Source: Myxococcales bacterium (GTDB lineage Bacteria > Myxococcota_A > Polyangia > Polyangiales > Polyangiaceae). Taken from it: a stretch of 64,000 nt of DNA. The translations under genes were made by a program, and so were the position numbers. This document shows, piece after piece, positions 1-8,418 of the stretch. How positions within the stretch are numbered: the stretch's first letter is position 1; each line of letters opens with the position of its first letter. The notes below the pieces were generated by a model. The model searched no databases and was not told the origin of the DNA. It saw only the letters and a program-made list of their open reading frames with translations. The stretch is from NCBI GenBank assembly GCA_903642325.1, contig CAHJWM010000005.1:62001-126000 (forward strand), written 5' to 3'.

Positions 1-398
1 GCCACGCCCGGGGGATTGACGACATGCATACCGCCCGGCAGTAGGGTGTCGCTGCGATCGTCGTCGACTTTTACTTTGGGCTCGAGTGCCGGCGGCGACA
101 CGGCGATTGGACCGGCCTTGCCATCGTCGGGAAGAGTCGCGGGGCTATCGGCTGTATCGGGCGGGCTCTCCTCGCCCACCACCGCTTCCTTGCCGTCGGG
201 GATGCGCAGCTTCATGCCGATTTTCAAGCGTGTGCGTCGTTGCATGCCGTTCGCTTCGCACAGGGCGGCGATCGTCACATTGTAACGGTCGGCGATTCGG
301 CCCAGTGTTTGGCCGGCAGACACTACGTGGGTCTCGGCTGCCGCGGGCAAAGCGACCAACAGCCACCCCGCGCAGAGCATTCGACTCAGGAATCGCAT
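1..398 (-). CDS. LysM-domain exported protein, partial (3' end outside window)
   Basis: Only the beginning of this gene is visible; about 132 codons can be read before the left edge and no stop is reached. The ATG at 398 opens a Sec signal peptide (Arg residues, a hydrophobic run, then ALPAAA before ET). A LysM domain follows at about residues 23-66 (HVVSAGQTLGRIADRY ... LKIGMKLRIP). LysM domains bind peptidoglycan glycan, so an exported cell-wall-associated role is likely. After residue 70 the chain turns acidic and proline-rich, like a linker; what comes next, for example a peptidase, cannot be known here. It follows the DUF4920 lipoprotein gene by 73 bp in the same direction and is probably the last visible member of that operon. 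Confidence 0.85.
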   Translation of the reverse strand, partial: MRFLSRMLCAGWLLVALPAAAETHVVSAGQTLGRIADRYNVTIAALCEANGMQRRTRLKIGMKLRIPDGKEAVVGEESPPDTADSPATLPDDGKAGPIAVSPPALEPKVKVDDDRSDTLLPGGMHVVNPPGV

Positions 399-471
399 GA
401 AGACGGGACTATCACAGGTGACCGGCTAAACAGAAGGAAGTAGCCCGCCGGCTAGCCGGCCGCCCTCGCCA

Positions 472-993
472 TCAGCGCCATAATTCGACCCCGGTGGCGG
501 ACAGCCGGAGCTCAGCAGCGCTGCCGTCTGCGTTCTTGTTGGGGAACTCGCCGCCTTCGCTCTCCAAGTGAGCGACACGCTCGGGCGGCAGCGTGCTGAC
601 CGCGAGACTGCCGTGCACCTTCGCGCGAGCCCCAGCCGAGTCCGTAGGGACAAAAAAACCGTAATCCTTGAACGTGACCCGGCAGCCCGGAAGCTTTGGA
701 TCGTCGCCCTCCGCTAACTCCATCCAACAGCCACGTCGCGTGCAAGCGCGGCGCACGTAGCCTTCGACCGTGATTGCTCGCTCATGGAAGCGCTCCGGCG
801 TAGCCAACACGTCAGCCAGCGAAAGTGCGGGTTCCAAGCCGAGCGGAGCTCCATACAGTTTCGGAGTAGTGGGCGCGGGCGCGAGCAGAGGAGCGCGTGC
901 CGGCTGAGGTGTTGGATACACACGCTGCCTTTGGCACCCAGCGAGCGCGCTGAGAAGCACCCCGCAGATCACGCGGAACCAAGCACGAGTCAT
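472..993 (-). CDS. DUF4920-type lipoprotein
   Basis: A 173-residue product with a lipoprotein signal: a hydrophobic stretch ending in the lipobox LAGC with Cys20. A proline- and alanine-rich linker leads into a domain at about residues 55-165 that matches the DUF4920 pattern: a V-x-G-x-V strand, a Cys-x4-GCWMEL motif, and VTFKDYGFFVP. Family members are periplasmic or surface proteins of unknown biochemical role; the two conserved Cys could bind metal or form a disulfide, which is inference. It starts 18 bp after the stop of the barrel protein gene upstream, so the two are probably co-transcribed. Confidence 0.8.
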   Translation of the reverse strand: MTRAWFRVICGVLLSALAGCQRQRVYPTPQPARAPLLAPAPTTPKLYGAPLGLEPALSLADVLATPERFHERAITVEGYVRRACTRRGCWMELAEGDDPKLPGCRVTFKDYGFFVPTDSAGARAKVHGSLAVSTLPPERVAHLESEGGEFPNKNADGSAAELRLSATGVELWR

Positions 994-1011
994 GATGGCT
1001 GCGTCGAACCG

Positions 1012-2400
1012 CTACTGATGGCTGGGCAACGAATAGCGAACCCCAAAAAAACCGGACGTATAACTGTCCACTGCGCCGCCGGCGATGGTCCTGGGTCCGG
1101 TCGATTTTAGCCCGTCGGGGATGGGATTGAAATCAAAGGCGTAGCGCGTGACATCGAGGCCGAAGATCACATCCACGCTAGACATGAGGCTATAGCCGGC
1201 GAAGATCCCGGCTTCGAGGTTCTGCGTTTTCACGTGACCGGGAAACCAATACCGCTCGAGCCCGCCCGTGTCGTTTACGAAGCGCGTGCCCACGTGCAAT
1301 CCAACGCTGAACGCATCCAGGCGGAACCGGCCCTCCGCGCTCACGCGCAAAAACTTGTAATGCACGTCCGGTACGGTTGGCGCCAACTCGTCGCCCAACA
1401 AATTGAACACCTGCTGGCCGTACCCGGCAACGATGCCAATCTCGTGCACGCTCACGGGGATGCGCGCCTTGAGCCCAACGAAGAATTGGTTCGCCTGGGT
1501 CGTGAGCCGGTGCTCGCTCAGCTTCATCGTGGTCGCGTCCAGTGTATTGAACACCGACCTCGTGCCGAAATTGCGTTCGTACGACGCGGTAATACCAAAG
1601 TTGCTGATCAGCGCCCGCGAGCCGAATGCCAGCGGGTAAACCGTCCCGCCAACGAACAGGGCGGGGCCGAGTCCCAACTTGTAGGTTTGCGGCTCGGGAT
1701 AGCCGCGGCCCGGAAACAGCTGAGCGGGGGTGTCGTGGTACTCGAAGTTGCGGTGTACGGCACGTAGACCGGCGTCGAGCTCGAGTGGGGTGTGCCCGTC
1801 GGGATAAGGCGGGGCGTCCGACGACGTTACCGCCGCGGGCCCGTCACCGGGCGGCGCCGGGGTGGGGCTTTCTTCTTGCTCCGTGGCAGGGGTGGCAGCG
1901 GAAGGTGTATCCGCTATCGGCGCAGCCGCGCCAGGCTTGGTCTGCGCGATTGCATCCGCGAGGCTCAGGCCCGCGGTGTCTTCGACATTCTTGTTTAATT
2001 TGGCGGGCGTATCGCCCTTGATCTCGATGTCTTGCACCAGCGCGCCGTCGGCGCCGTTGTGCACGCCGAGCACGAGGCTGCTCTTCTTGACGCTGCCGAT
2101 AATGACGGCCGTTGCGCCGCCGCTGCTGCTGGCAAAGGTCTTATCCCCGGAGCCCGGCTTGACGGCGGTGGTCTCGCCCACGTCGTACCCGCCGTCCGCC
2201 TTCAGTGCCTTGATGAGCGCCTTGCGAGCCTCACCGCTCTTCGGGCCATCGAAGCCGCCGATCAAGATTTTTTTCTTCGCGCTGGTGCCGGCGGCCGTGT
2301 CTTTGCCTCCCTTGGCCGCCGCCGCGTCATTCACCACGAGCAATAAAGCGACGCCAAACAAGCCCACCCACACGCGCGCCGCGCCGTCACTTTTTCGCAT
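1012..2400 (-). CDS. Secreted protein with predicted outer-membrane beta-barrel C-terminus
   Basis: The product is 462 residues from the ATG at 2400. That start gives a clean signal peptide ending in AAAA-KGGKD and overlaps the previous stop as TGATG; a longer frame exists upstream but its first 41 codons lie inside the neighbour. Residues about 35-160 form a small alpha/beta domain with Gly- and Lys-rich strands. A Pro/Thr/Ala linker covers about 165-205. The remainder has alternating polar and aromatic strands typical of an 8-10 strand outer-membrane barrel and ends in a strand close to the C-terminus (FFGVRYSLPSHQ). I do not recognise a named family. Translational coupling to the CXXCH lipoprotein suggests a joint role at the outer membrane. 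Confidence 0.75.
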   Translation of the reverse strand: MRKSDGAARVWVGLFGVALLLVVNDAAAAKGGKDTAAGTSAKKKILIGGFDGPKSGEARKALIKALKADGGYDVGETTAVKPGSGDKTFASSSGGATAVIIGSVKKSSLVLGVHNGADGALVQDIEIKGDTPAKLNKNVEDTAGLSLADAIAQTKPGAAAPIADTPSAATPATEQEESPTPAPPGDGPAAVTSSDAPPYPDGHTPLELDAGLRAVHRNFEYHDTPAQLFPGRGYPEPQTYKLGLGPALFVGGTVYPLAFGSRALISNFGITASYERNFGTRSVFNTLDATTMKLSEHRLTTQANQFFVGLKARIPVSVHEIGIVAGYGQQVFNLLGDELAPTVPDVHYKFLRVSAEGRFRLDAFSVGLHVGTRFVNDTGGLERYWFPGHVKTQNLEAGIFAGYSLMSSVDVIFGLDVTRYAFDFNPIPDGLKSTGPRTIAGGAVDSYTSGFFGVRYSLPSHQ

Positions 2401-3101
2401 CACGTACCACCGGTCCCCGCTGTGCCTACGCCCGGGGTGCCTGACGCCGCTGCCGCGCCGCCCGCGCCGCTCTTCGGTGCGCCCATCGCCGCCGCTTCTG
2501 CATTGACGAAGTTGTTGACGCAAGCTTTTTCAGCGGCGCTGACCGTGCCCCCGGGTGGCATCGACGTACCGCACGAACCTTGGCCGCCACTGACCTTGAG
2601 CAGGAGCCAGCTGGCCGCCGGGTTGGCCGTGTCGACCAGCTTGTCGCCCTTGGGACATTTCGCTTGGTCGACGCCGCCGAGGTGCTTGGAGCCGATGTTC
2701 ACCAAGCGCGACGCGACGTCGTCCGTCTTGAGGTCAAACTCGCCACCAAACGTCGTGCCGGCGAAGTGACACACCGTGCACGAACCGCTGAACAGCTGGG
2801 TTAGGCACGTGGTGTCGACCGTGGTGCCGCCGCCTCCTGCGACCACTGGGCTGCCGCCCGCGCCCACGGGCGAGCCGCCGGCGAGACCAGGTTGGTCGAA
2901 GCGTTCCGGGTTTTCCAAGTCGGCCGGGCAACCCGTCAAGGTCAATAGGCCGAGCATGCCGAGGGCGCCGGCACACGTCAGCGCAAAGCGCTGCAGCGCG
3001 GGCCGCTCGCCGTCCGCTCGGCGCGCGCGCGGAATGTCGAGGAGGTCACTGATTGGCTCTTGGAGCGCTGATATCGAACCGGATTTGCTATTTTTCTGCA
3101 C
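2400..3101 (-). CDS. Cytochrome c-like lipoprotein with one CXXCH motif
   Basis: A 233-residue protein starting at GTG 3101, with GAGG five bases upstream. A hydrophobic run ends in LTLTGC, a lipobox, but it sits unusually far from the start (Cys near residue 58), so either the cytoplasmic tail is long or an unmarked internal start is used. A Gly/Val/Ala linker follows. The core has one heme-binding motif CTVCH and a later SMPPGG, where Met would be the distal ligand, as in short monoheme cytochrome-like domains common in Polyangia. The C-terminus is Ala/Gly-rich. Whether heme is really attached is not shown. It is the first gene of the four-gene operon and its stop overlaps the barrel gene start. 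Confidence 0.7.
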   Translation of the reverse strand: MQKNSKSGSISALQEPISDLLDIPRARRADGERPALQRFALTCAGALGMLGLLTLTGCPADLENPERFDQPGLAGGSPVGAGGSPVVAGGGGTTVDTTCLTQLFSGSCTVCHFAGTTFGGEFDLKTDDVASRLVNIGSKHLGGVDQAKCPKGDKLVDTANPAASWLLLKVSGGQGSCGTSMPPGGTVSAAEKACVNNFVNAEAAAMGAPKSGAGGAAAASGTPGVGTAGTGGT

Positions 3102-3390
3102 AAGGCCTCGGAGCTACACCACCACGGCTAGTCCAGTCCAGCCTGAAGCGTTGTCCGCTGAGTATGGCTGCAATCAGTGTCACGAGCCGGTGCCTTTGTG
3201 AGGGAATTTCAGGTCAGAAACTTTGAGCCGGGCGGTACGATGCTTCGTCCCACCCGTCGTGGCGAATGGGTCGAGGCCCCGACCGCATTTGCACCGAAAC
3301 GACGCGTTCGAGGCCGACAATGAACGGGCTCCCCTCTAGCCGTACACAGCCACGTGATCGACTGCATTCGGCACTCTAACCCCAGCATGC
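3102..3390. other. Intergenic gap between the men operon end and the lipoprotein operon
   Basis: About 290 bp without a convincing gene. It must hold the promoter of the minus-strand lipoprotein operon starting at 3101, and the end of the men transcript. I see no clear -35/-10 pair and no hairpin with a T tract. The short frames here have no homology that I recognise. Confidence 0.5.
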
Positions 3391-4824
3391 CTAGCGGCGG
3401 CGCGGGCGGTCCGCTGGCCGCAATCTCGCCATGGCCTCCCGGCGTATCTCCTTGAGATCGAGCTTGCCGGACGCAAGGCGGGGCAGCACCTCGAATAGGC
3501 ATACCGCTCGCGGTTGCTTGTATCGGGCTAGGCGTTGATCGAGCGCAGCGAACAGTGCGCGTTCGTCGAAGTCTTCCGGGTCTTCGGGCTCGAAGGCCGC
3601 CGCCAGGCGGGCGCCAAACTCGTTATCCGGGATCCCGAATACGGCGGCGGCTGACAGCCCACCGCACGCCAACAAGGCGTGCTCCACCTCCACCGGATCG
3701 ATGTTTTCTCCGCCGCTTACTACTAGCTCGCTGGCGCGCCCAAGCACGAACAATCCTCGGCCTGGGTCGAGCTCGGCGCGGTCGCCCGTGCCGAAAAAGC
3801 CGTCTTCGTCGAACGGCGAAGACCCGCGGGCATAGCCGCTGAACAGGGTCGGGCCACGCACTTGCAGCAAGCCGCGAACGACGCGCAGCTCGACGCCGGG
3901 CAGTGGAAACCCGACGCCGACCACGCCCTTATTTACCGGCGCGGCGGCTCGCGCTGACAACGCGAGCGTGCTGACCTGCGAGCACGCCTCAGTGAGCCCA
4001 TAGCTCGTGAGCACCGGTATGGCGCGCTCCCGCGCCTCACCAAAGAGCTGCTCGGAGCACGCTTGACCGCCGAGCAAGACCGCTCGCAGGGGGGCGCGCT
4101 GAGCGATATCCGGCGCCGCGCGGAGAAGGCGCGCGAGCACGGGCGGCACCAAGGACAGGAGGCTGATGCGCTCGCTCACGAGTAGCTCAGAGAGCTCGGG
4201 CACGGCATCGAGCAGACGGCCGGTACGAGGCTGAAACACCACGCAGCAACGTCGCGCGAAGAGGCTGCGGATGACGACAGACAGCCCTCCGACATGGGAC
4301 AAAGGCAGACACAGCAGCGCTCGATCGGCGCTCTGCGGGGGCACGCGTTCGGCGTCTGCGCTCGCCAGCGCGGAGAAGGCACGGCGACTCAGCTGGGCGA
4401 GCTTCGGAGCGCCCGTCGAGCCCGATGTGGCCACGAGACAAAGCGTTCTCTCGGCCGGGATCTGGGAATGTAACCAGGGTGTTGTTACAGGCGGCGGAGA
4501 CGGTGTGGCCTGGCTCGGATCGAGCGAGGTTCTGGCCCCAGCCAGCTCGAGCAGAGTCTGGCGCTCTGGCGCGGTGAGGCGCGGGTGAAGCGGCACCACT
4601 GGCACGCCCAACGCAAACAGCGCGTACAAAGTTTCGAACATCGCCAAGCTAGCGTCTGCGATCAGGCCCACTGGCGTTTCGCCCACGACGCCGAGAACGG
4701 TCAGCTCGTCGCAGCGCGCGTGGACGCGTTCAGCGAGCGCGCGGAAGCTCAAACGCTGCCCTTCGCAGACCAGTGCCTCCGCTCGCGGGGAGTCTTCTGC
4801 CGCGTCGAAAACGGAAAGCGTCAC
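3391..4824 (-). CDS. menE: o-Succinylbenzoate-CoA ligase
   Basis: Adenylate-forming enzyme (about 477 residues) that activates o-succinylbenzoate to its CoA thioester in menaquinone synthesis. The AMP-binding P-loop is VATSGSTGAPK at residues 131-141. Further ANL motifs are LTSYGLTEACS, the FGTGDRAELDPGRG loop and the C-terminal hinge region with SGGENIDPVEVEHAL and a late GKLDLKEI lysine. The GTG at 4824 overlaps the menC stop as GTGA, which fits every other junction in this operon; the longer frame starting with TTG at 4890 runs into menC. It is the last gene of the operon. General acyl-CoA ligases look alike, but the position after menC makes the MenE role very likely. Confidence 0.92.
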   Translation of the reverse strand: MTLSVFDAAEDSPRAEALVCEGQRLSFRALAERVHARCDELTVLGVVGETPVGLIADASLAMFETLYALFALGVPVVPLHPRLTAPERQTLLELAGARTSLDPSQATPSPPPVTTPWLHSQIPAERTLCLVATSGSTGAPKLAQLSRRAFSALASADAERVPPQSADRALLCLPLSHVGGLSVVIRSLFARRCCVVFQPRTGRLLDAVPELSELLVSERISLLSLVPPVLARLLRAAPDIAQRAPLRAVLLGGQACSEQLFGEARERAIPVLTSYGLTEACSQVSTLALSARAAAPVNKGVVGVGFPLPGVELRVVRGLLQVRGPTLFSGYARGSSPFDEDGFFGTGDRAELDPGRGLFVLGRASELVVSGGENIDPVEVEHALLACGGLSAAAVFGIPDNEFGARLAAAFEPEDPEDFDERALFAALDQRLARYKQPRAVCLFEVLPRLASGKLDLKEIRREAMARLRPADRPRRR

Positions 4825-5894
4825 GGTTCGACACTCCAATCGCCGAAGCCGGGCGCCAACCACGGGGCGACGTGCGCTTCGGAAAAACAAGGCAGCTCCT
4901 CCAGACGCGCGCCTTGCAGATCGAGCCCGTGTGCAAGCCGTTCGCTGCCGATGCTGAGCGCGAGGGCCGCGCTCAGCGCAAGGCCGTGCGGACCTTCGAA
5001 AGCGTGCGAGATGACGACTTCCGCGCCGATTCGTGACGCCAGCCGCGCCCAGCGCTGGCAGGCCGAAATGCCGCCCAGGAGCGTGGGTTTCAAGACCAGT
5101 GCTCGCGCGCCACGCAGTCGGGGCTCGACACTCCGTGGGTCGTGCGGCGAGAGCTCGTACAACGACTCATCGAACGCGAGGGGCACGCCGAAGCTCGTCG
5201 GAGAAAGCGCGTCGAGTGCGCACGGCTCCTCCACGAATTCGAGGCCGACAGTCGCGAAGCGCGGCAGGCACGCGCGCGCTTCGGCGACGCTGAAGCCCTG
5301 GTTTGCGTCCAGGCGCAGCTTGGCATCGACGCCGAGCTCGGCTCGCAATTGCTGAGCCGCGCTGAGCTCACGCTCCAGCGCGCCGGGCCGCGCGACCTTG
5401 AGCTTGAAGGTACGTAAGCCACGCGCGTACGCCAAGCGCGCGTCGTCGATAGCTTCATCAGCATCGCCCATCAGCAGCGCGGCAACCGCGCGGGGCTGTG
5501 GCGTGTCGCAACCGCCCGCCAGTAATGCCCACGCTGGCTTTCCCGCGGCGCGCGACCAAAGATCGAGCAAAGCTGCCTCGAGTGCGCTGCGCGCTGCCGG
5601 CGTCCGCTCGGGCAGGAGCGCGCTGGCGCGCGCGAGCGCAGAGACGAGCGACTGGCCGACGGAGGGCGCGGCGGGCAAGCGCGTTGAGTCGAGCGCCGCG
5701 AGGGCGCTCTGGCACTCTGCCAAGGAATCGGGGCTGTAGCCGGGCAGTGGTGATGCTTCGCCTCGACCGCGCACGCCGTGCTCATCCTGGAGGCTGATGA
5801 TGCACGCCGCGCGCGCCGACCAGCCGAGGCGTGCGCCGCGCACCGGGCGACTCAACGTTCGCTCTGTGGTCAGCAGAGAAAGCGCCAGGCTCAC
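4821..5894 (-). CDS. menC: o-Succinylbenzoate synthase
   Basis: Enolase-superfamily dehydratase of 357 residues that converts SHCHC to o-succinylbenzoate. The diagnostic residues are visible in order: the FKLKVAR lysine, LRLDANQG metal ligand Asp, FVEEPC Glu, AFDESLYE Asp, and the [10 protein letters not shown] lysine on the far side of the barrel. The N-terminal capping domain ([12 protein letters not shown]) is present. The start is GTG at 5894, overlapping the menA stop as GTGA, and its own stop overlaps the menE GTG. Some members of this family are dipeptide epimerases, but the setting between menA and menE settles the role. Confidence 0.93.
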   Translation of the reverse strand: MSLALSLLTTERTLSRPVRGARLGWSARAACIISLQDEHGVRGRGEASPLPGYSPDSLAECQSALAALDSTRLPAAPSVGQSLVSALARASALLPERTPAARSALEAALLDLWSRAAGKPAWALLAGGCDTPQPRAVAALLMGDADEAIDDARLAYARGLRTFKLKVARPGALERELSAAQQLRAELGVDAKLRLDANQGFSVAEARACLPRFATVGLEFVEEPCALDALSPTSFGVPLAFDESLYELSPHDPRSVEPRLRGARALVLKPTLLGGISACQRWARLASRIGAEVVISHAFEGPHGLALSAALALSIGSERLAHGLDLQGARLEELPCFSEAHVAPWLAPGFGDWSVEP

Positions 5895-6859
5895 GACGTC
5901 CCGAATAGCCCGAAGCGGACAAGGACGTTACGTCCGGCGAGGCCAAGCGCGAATAACAGGCCAAAAATGAGCAGCAGCTTGGCGGTCGCCGCGAGTAAGG
6001 CGTTCAACGCGCGGCCGTCGCTTGCGGTCACTGCGCGCTCGATTTTTAGTGCCAAGGGTAGGGATACGAACGGCAGCAGCACTTCCGGACTGGCGACACG
6101 CTGCACGAGTAGCCAAACCGGCACCAAGTAACTCACCAGCAGCAATGCTCGATACTGGTTGATCGCGAAAGTGCGCCCAAAGCGTACGGCGAGGGTGCGC
6201 TTGCCGGCGTTCAGATCCGTGACGCGGTCGCGCAGGTTGTTTACCACCAAAATTGCCGTGGCGAGCGCACCGACCGGCACCGCACAGGGCCACGCCAGTT
6301 CGGGTACGCGCCCGATCTCGACGTAGACGGTGCCGCACACGGCCACCAATCCAAAAAATAGGAAGACGAAAATATCCCCGAGCCCGTGGTAGCCGAGCGG
6401 ATAGGGGCCGCCAGTGTACGCAATCGCCGAGGCGATTGATGCGAGTCCGATCAGTAGGATCACGGGGCCCGCCACGCTCGTCAGATACAACCCGAGAGCC
6501 AACGCCATACCAAAGACCACCCCCATACCAACTCGCATATTCATCGGGCTGAGCAGCCCTGCCTGCACCGCGCGCGTGGGTCCGAGGCGTTCGGCGGTGT
6601 CTGCGCCGTTCTCGTAATCGAACACGTCATTGGCGAAGTTTGCGCCGATCTGCAAGAACAGCGCGCCGAAGAGGGCGGCGCCGGCCGGTCCCCAGCGCAC
6701 TTCACCACGCGCCGCAGCGCAGGCCGTGCCAACGATCACGGGCACGGCCGCCGCGCTCAGTGTCTTCGGTCGGCTGGCGAGCAGCCATGCCCCGAGCGAC
6801 CCCGGCCGGATGCTCACGCCGGCCGACGGCGAGCTTGGCGACGACGCGCTAACACTCAT
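5891..6859 (-). CDS. menA: 1,4-Dihydroxy-2-naphthoate polyprenyltransferase
   Basis: Integral membrane UbiA-family prenyltransferase of 322 residues that attaches the polyprenyl tail to DHNA, giving demethylmenaquinone. The two Mg-diphosphate binding motifs are visible: [12 protein letters not shown] near residues 77-88 and [20 protein letters not shown] near residue 210. Eight to nine hydrophobic helices surround them. The ATG at 6859 lies 12 bases after the menB stop, the only non-overlapping junction in the operon. The short Ser/Pro-rich N-terminus before the first helix is not conserved in the family. Confidence 0.95.
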   Translation of the reverse strand: MSVSASSPSSPSAGVSIRPGSLGAWLLASRPKTLSAAAVPVIVGTACAAARGEVRWGPAGAALFGALFLQIGANFANDVFDYENGADTAERLGPTRAVQAGLLSPMNMRVGMGVVFGMALALGLYLTSVAGPVILLIGLASIASAIAYTGGPYPLGYHGLGDIFVFLFFGLVAVCGTVYVEIGRVPELAWPCAVPVGALATAILVVNNLRDRVTDLNAGKRTLAVRFGRTFAINQYRALLLVSYLVPVWLLVQRVASPEVLLPFVSLPLALKIERAVTASDGRALNALLAATAKLLLIFGLLFALGLAGRNVLVRFGLFGTS

Positions 6860-6871
6860 GACGGCTCTCGC

Positions 6872-7696
6872 TCAAGGCAGGCGTTTGAACTGTTTGAAGT
6901 TCGGTTTACGCTTCTCCAAAAACGCGGTTTTCCCCTCTTGGCCTTCCTCCGTCATGTAGTAGAGCAACGTCGCGTTCCCGGCGAGCTCCTGCAGGCCCGC
7001 CTGACCGTCGCAGTCCGCGTTCAATGCGGATTTGAGGCATCGAAGCGCGAGCGGGCTGTGCTGCAAGATCTCTCGGCACCAAGCCACGGTCTCGCGCTCG
7101 AGCTGCTCATACGGCACGACTCTGTTCACCAAGCCCATGTCGAGCGCCTGCTGCGCGTCGTACTGACGGCACAAGAACCAGATTTCCCGCGCCTTCTTTT
7201 GACCCACCACGCGCGCCAGATACGACGAGCCATAGCCGCCATCGAAGCTGCCCACTTTAGGCCCCGTTTGCCCGAAGCGCGCGTTGTCTGCGGCAATCGT
7301 GAGATCGCACACCAAATGCAAGATGTGACCGCCTCCGATCGCGTAACCCGCGACCATGGCGATCACGGGCTTCGGAAGGGTGCGGATTTGGCGCTGCAAA
7401 TCGAGCACGTTCAGGCGCGCGATGCCGTCCTTGCCGACGTAGCCGCCGTGCCCGCGCACCTTTTGATCACCGCCCGAGCAGAACGCATCCTTTCCGGCGC
7501 CAGTGAGGATGATGACACCGATGTCGCTGTCATCGCGCGCATCCGCAAAGGCGTGCTCGAGCTCCTGGATCGTCTGCGGCCGGAATGCGTTTCGCACCTC
7601 CGGCCGATTGATGGTGAGCTTTGCAATGCCGTCGTTGGTCTTTTCGTAAAGGATGTCTTCGAAGCCGTCGCTCTTGAACCATTCGATGTCGGTCAT
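6872..7696 (-). CDS. menB: 1,4-Dihydroxy-2-naphthoyl-CoA synthase
   Basis: Crotonase-fold enzyme of 274 residues that closes the second ring of the naphthoquinone (Dieckmann-type cyclisation of succinylbenzoyl-CoA). Hallmarks are [14 protein letters not shown], the [10 protein letters not shown] loop, the oxyanion glycines in [12 protein letters not shown], and [15 protein letters not shown], which is specific to MenB rather than to enoyl-CoA hydratases. Length matches the family. The ATG at 7696 overlaps the menH stop (ATGA). Confidence 0.97.
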   Translation of the reverse strand: MTDIEWFKSDGFEDILYEKTNDGIAKLTINRPEVRNAFRPQTIQELEHAFADARDDSDIGVIILTGAGKDAFCSGGDQKVRGHGGYVGKDGIARLNVLDLQRQIRTLPKPVIAMVAGYAIGGGHILHLVCDLTIAADNARFGQTGPKVGSFDGGYGSSYLARVVGQKKAREIWFLCRQYDAQQALDMGLVNRVVPYEQLERETVAWCREILQHSPLALRCLKSALNADCDGQAGLQELAGNATLLYYMTEEGQEGKTAFLEKRKPNFKQFKRLP

Positions 7697-8418
7697 TTGA
7701 GATTTCCTCGTCGGATCGCCGCGCTAACGAGCTCGGGCCGCTCGAGCAACAGGTCGTGCCCCGCGCCTTCTACGATCGTGAGCTCGGCGTGTGGCAAGCG
7801 ATCGGCCATTTGCCGGGCAAGGGCGCTGAATTTTTCGTCCAGCGCACCCGCCAACAAGCTGACCGGCATGCGGAGCTCGGTTAGCTGCGGCGCGTAGTCT
7901 GGCATCTGCCCGAGGCCCGTGGTGCGGAGTGAGCGGGCAAGCCCTTCGGCGGTATGGCTCAGCCGCTCGCTTTGGCGTCTTTGTCGCACCGCATGAGGTA
8001 GCTGGATTTGAGTCGCCCAGAGCGGTTGAGCCTGCCACGCGTCGACGAACGCGACCAGCCCACGCGTGAGTAACACGTCGCACCAGGCTTGATCGGCGTC
8101 GCAGCGCCGAGCCCGCTCGCCGGCGCCTAGGCCGGGATGACAACTGATGAGCGTGAGTTGGCTCACGCGTTCGGGTTTCTTCAAGGCGATGGCGAGCGCA
8201 AGGCGCGCGCCCAGCGAGTAACCGATCACGTGCGCGCCCGTTTCCGGCGCGAGCGCCGCCAAGCGGTCGACCTCGTCGTCGAAGCTTCGCACTTCGGGGC
8301 CCGCGTCGCAGCCCGCATGACCGAGGAGCGCGGGCACCACCCTAGCCTCGCGCTGGTCCAAAAAGTCCCAGCTGCGCGGACTGCCGGTGAAGCCGTGCAG
8401 TGCCAGGAGCGCCATCAC
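7693..8418 (-). CDS. menH: SHCHC synthase (alpha/beta hydrolase)
   Basis: Alpha/beta-hydrolase-fold lyase of about 241 residues that removes pyruvate from SEPHCHC to give SHCHC. The oxyanion loop [11 protein letters not shown], the nucleophile elbow GYSLGARLA, an acid in GALDEKFS and a late GAGHDLL histidine form the catalytic set. Two starts are possible: GTG 8418 (GTGA overlap with menD, AAGGAG seven bases upstream) or ATG 8415 (TGATG overlap); the spacing slightly favours GTG. The family is broad, but its place between menD and menB supports MenH. Confidence 0.9.
   Translation of the reverse strand: MMALLALHGFTGSPRSWDFLDQREARVVPALLGHAGCDAGPEVRSFDDEVDRLAALAPETGAHVIGYSLGARLALAIALKKPERVSQLTLISCHPGLGAGERARRCDADQAWCDVLLTRGLVAFVDAWQAQPLWATQIQLPHAVRQRRQSERLSHTAEGLARSLRTTGLGQMPDYAPQLTELRMPVSLLAGALDEKFSALARQMADRLPHAELTIVEGAGHDLLLERPELVSAAIRRGNLK

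Noticed and set aside
447-460. Palindrome GCCGGCTAGCCGGC as a terminator after the DUF4920 gene
   Set aside because: The loop would be only two bases and no T run follows on either strand; downstream transcription into the LysM gene seems more likely.
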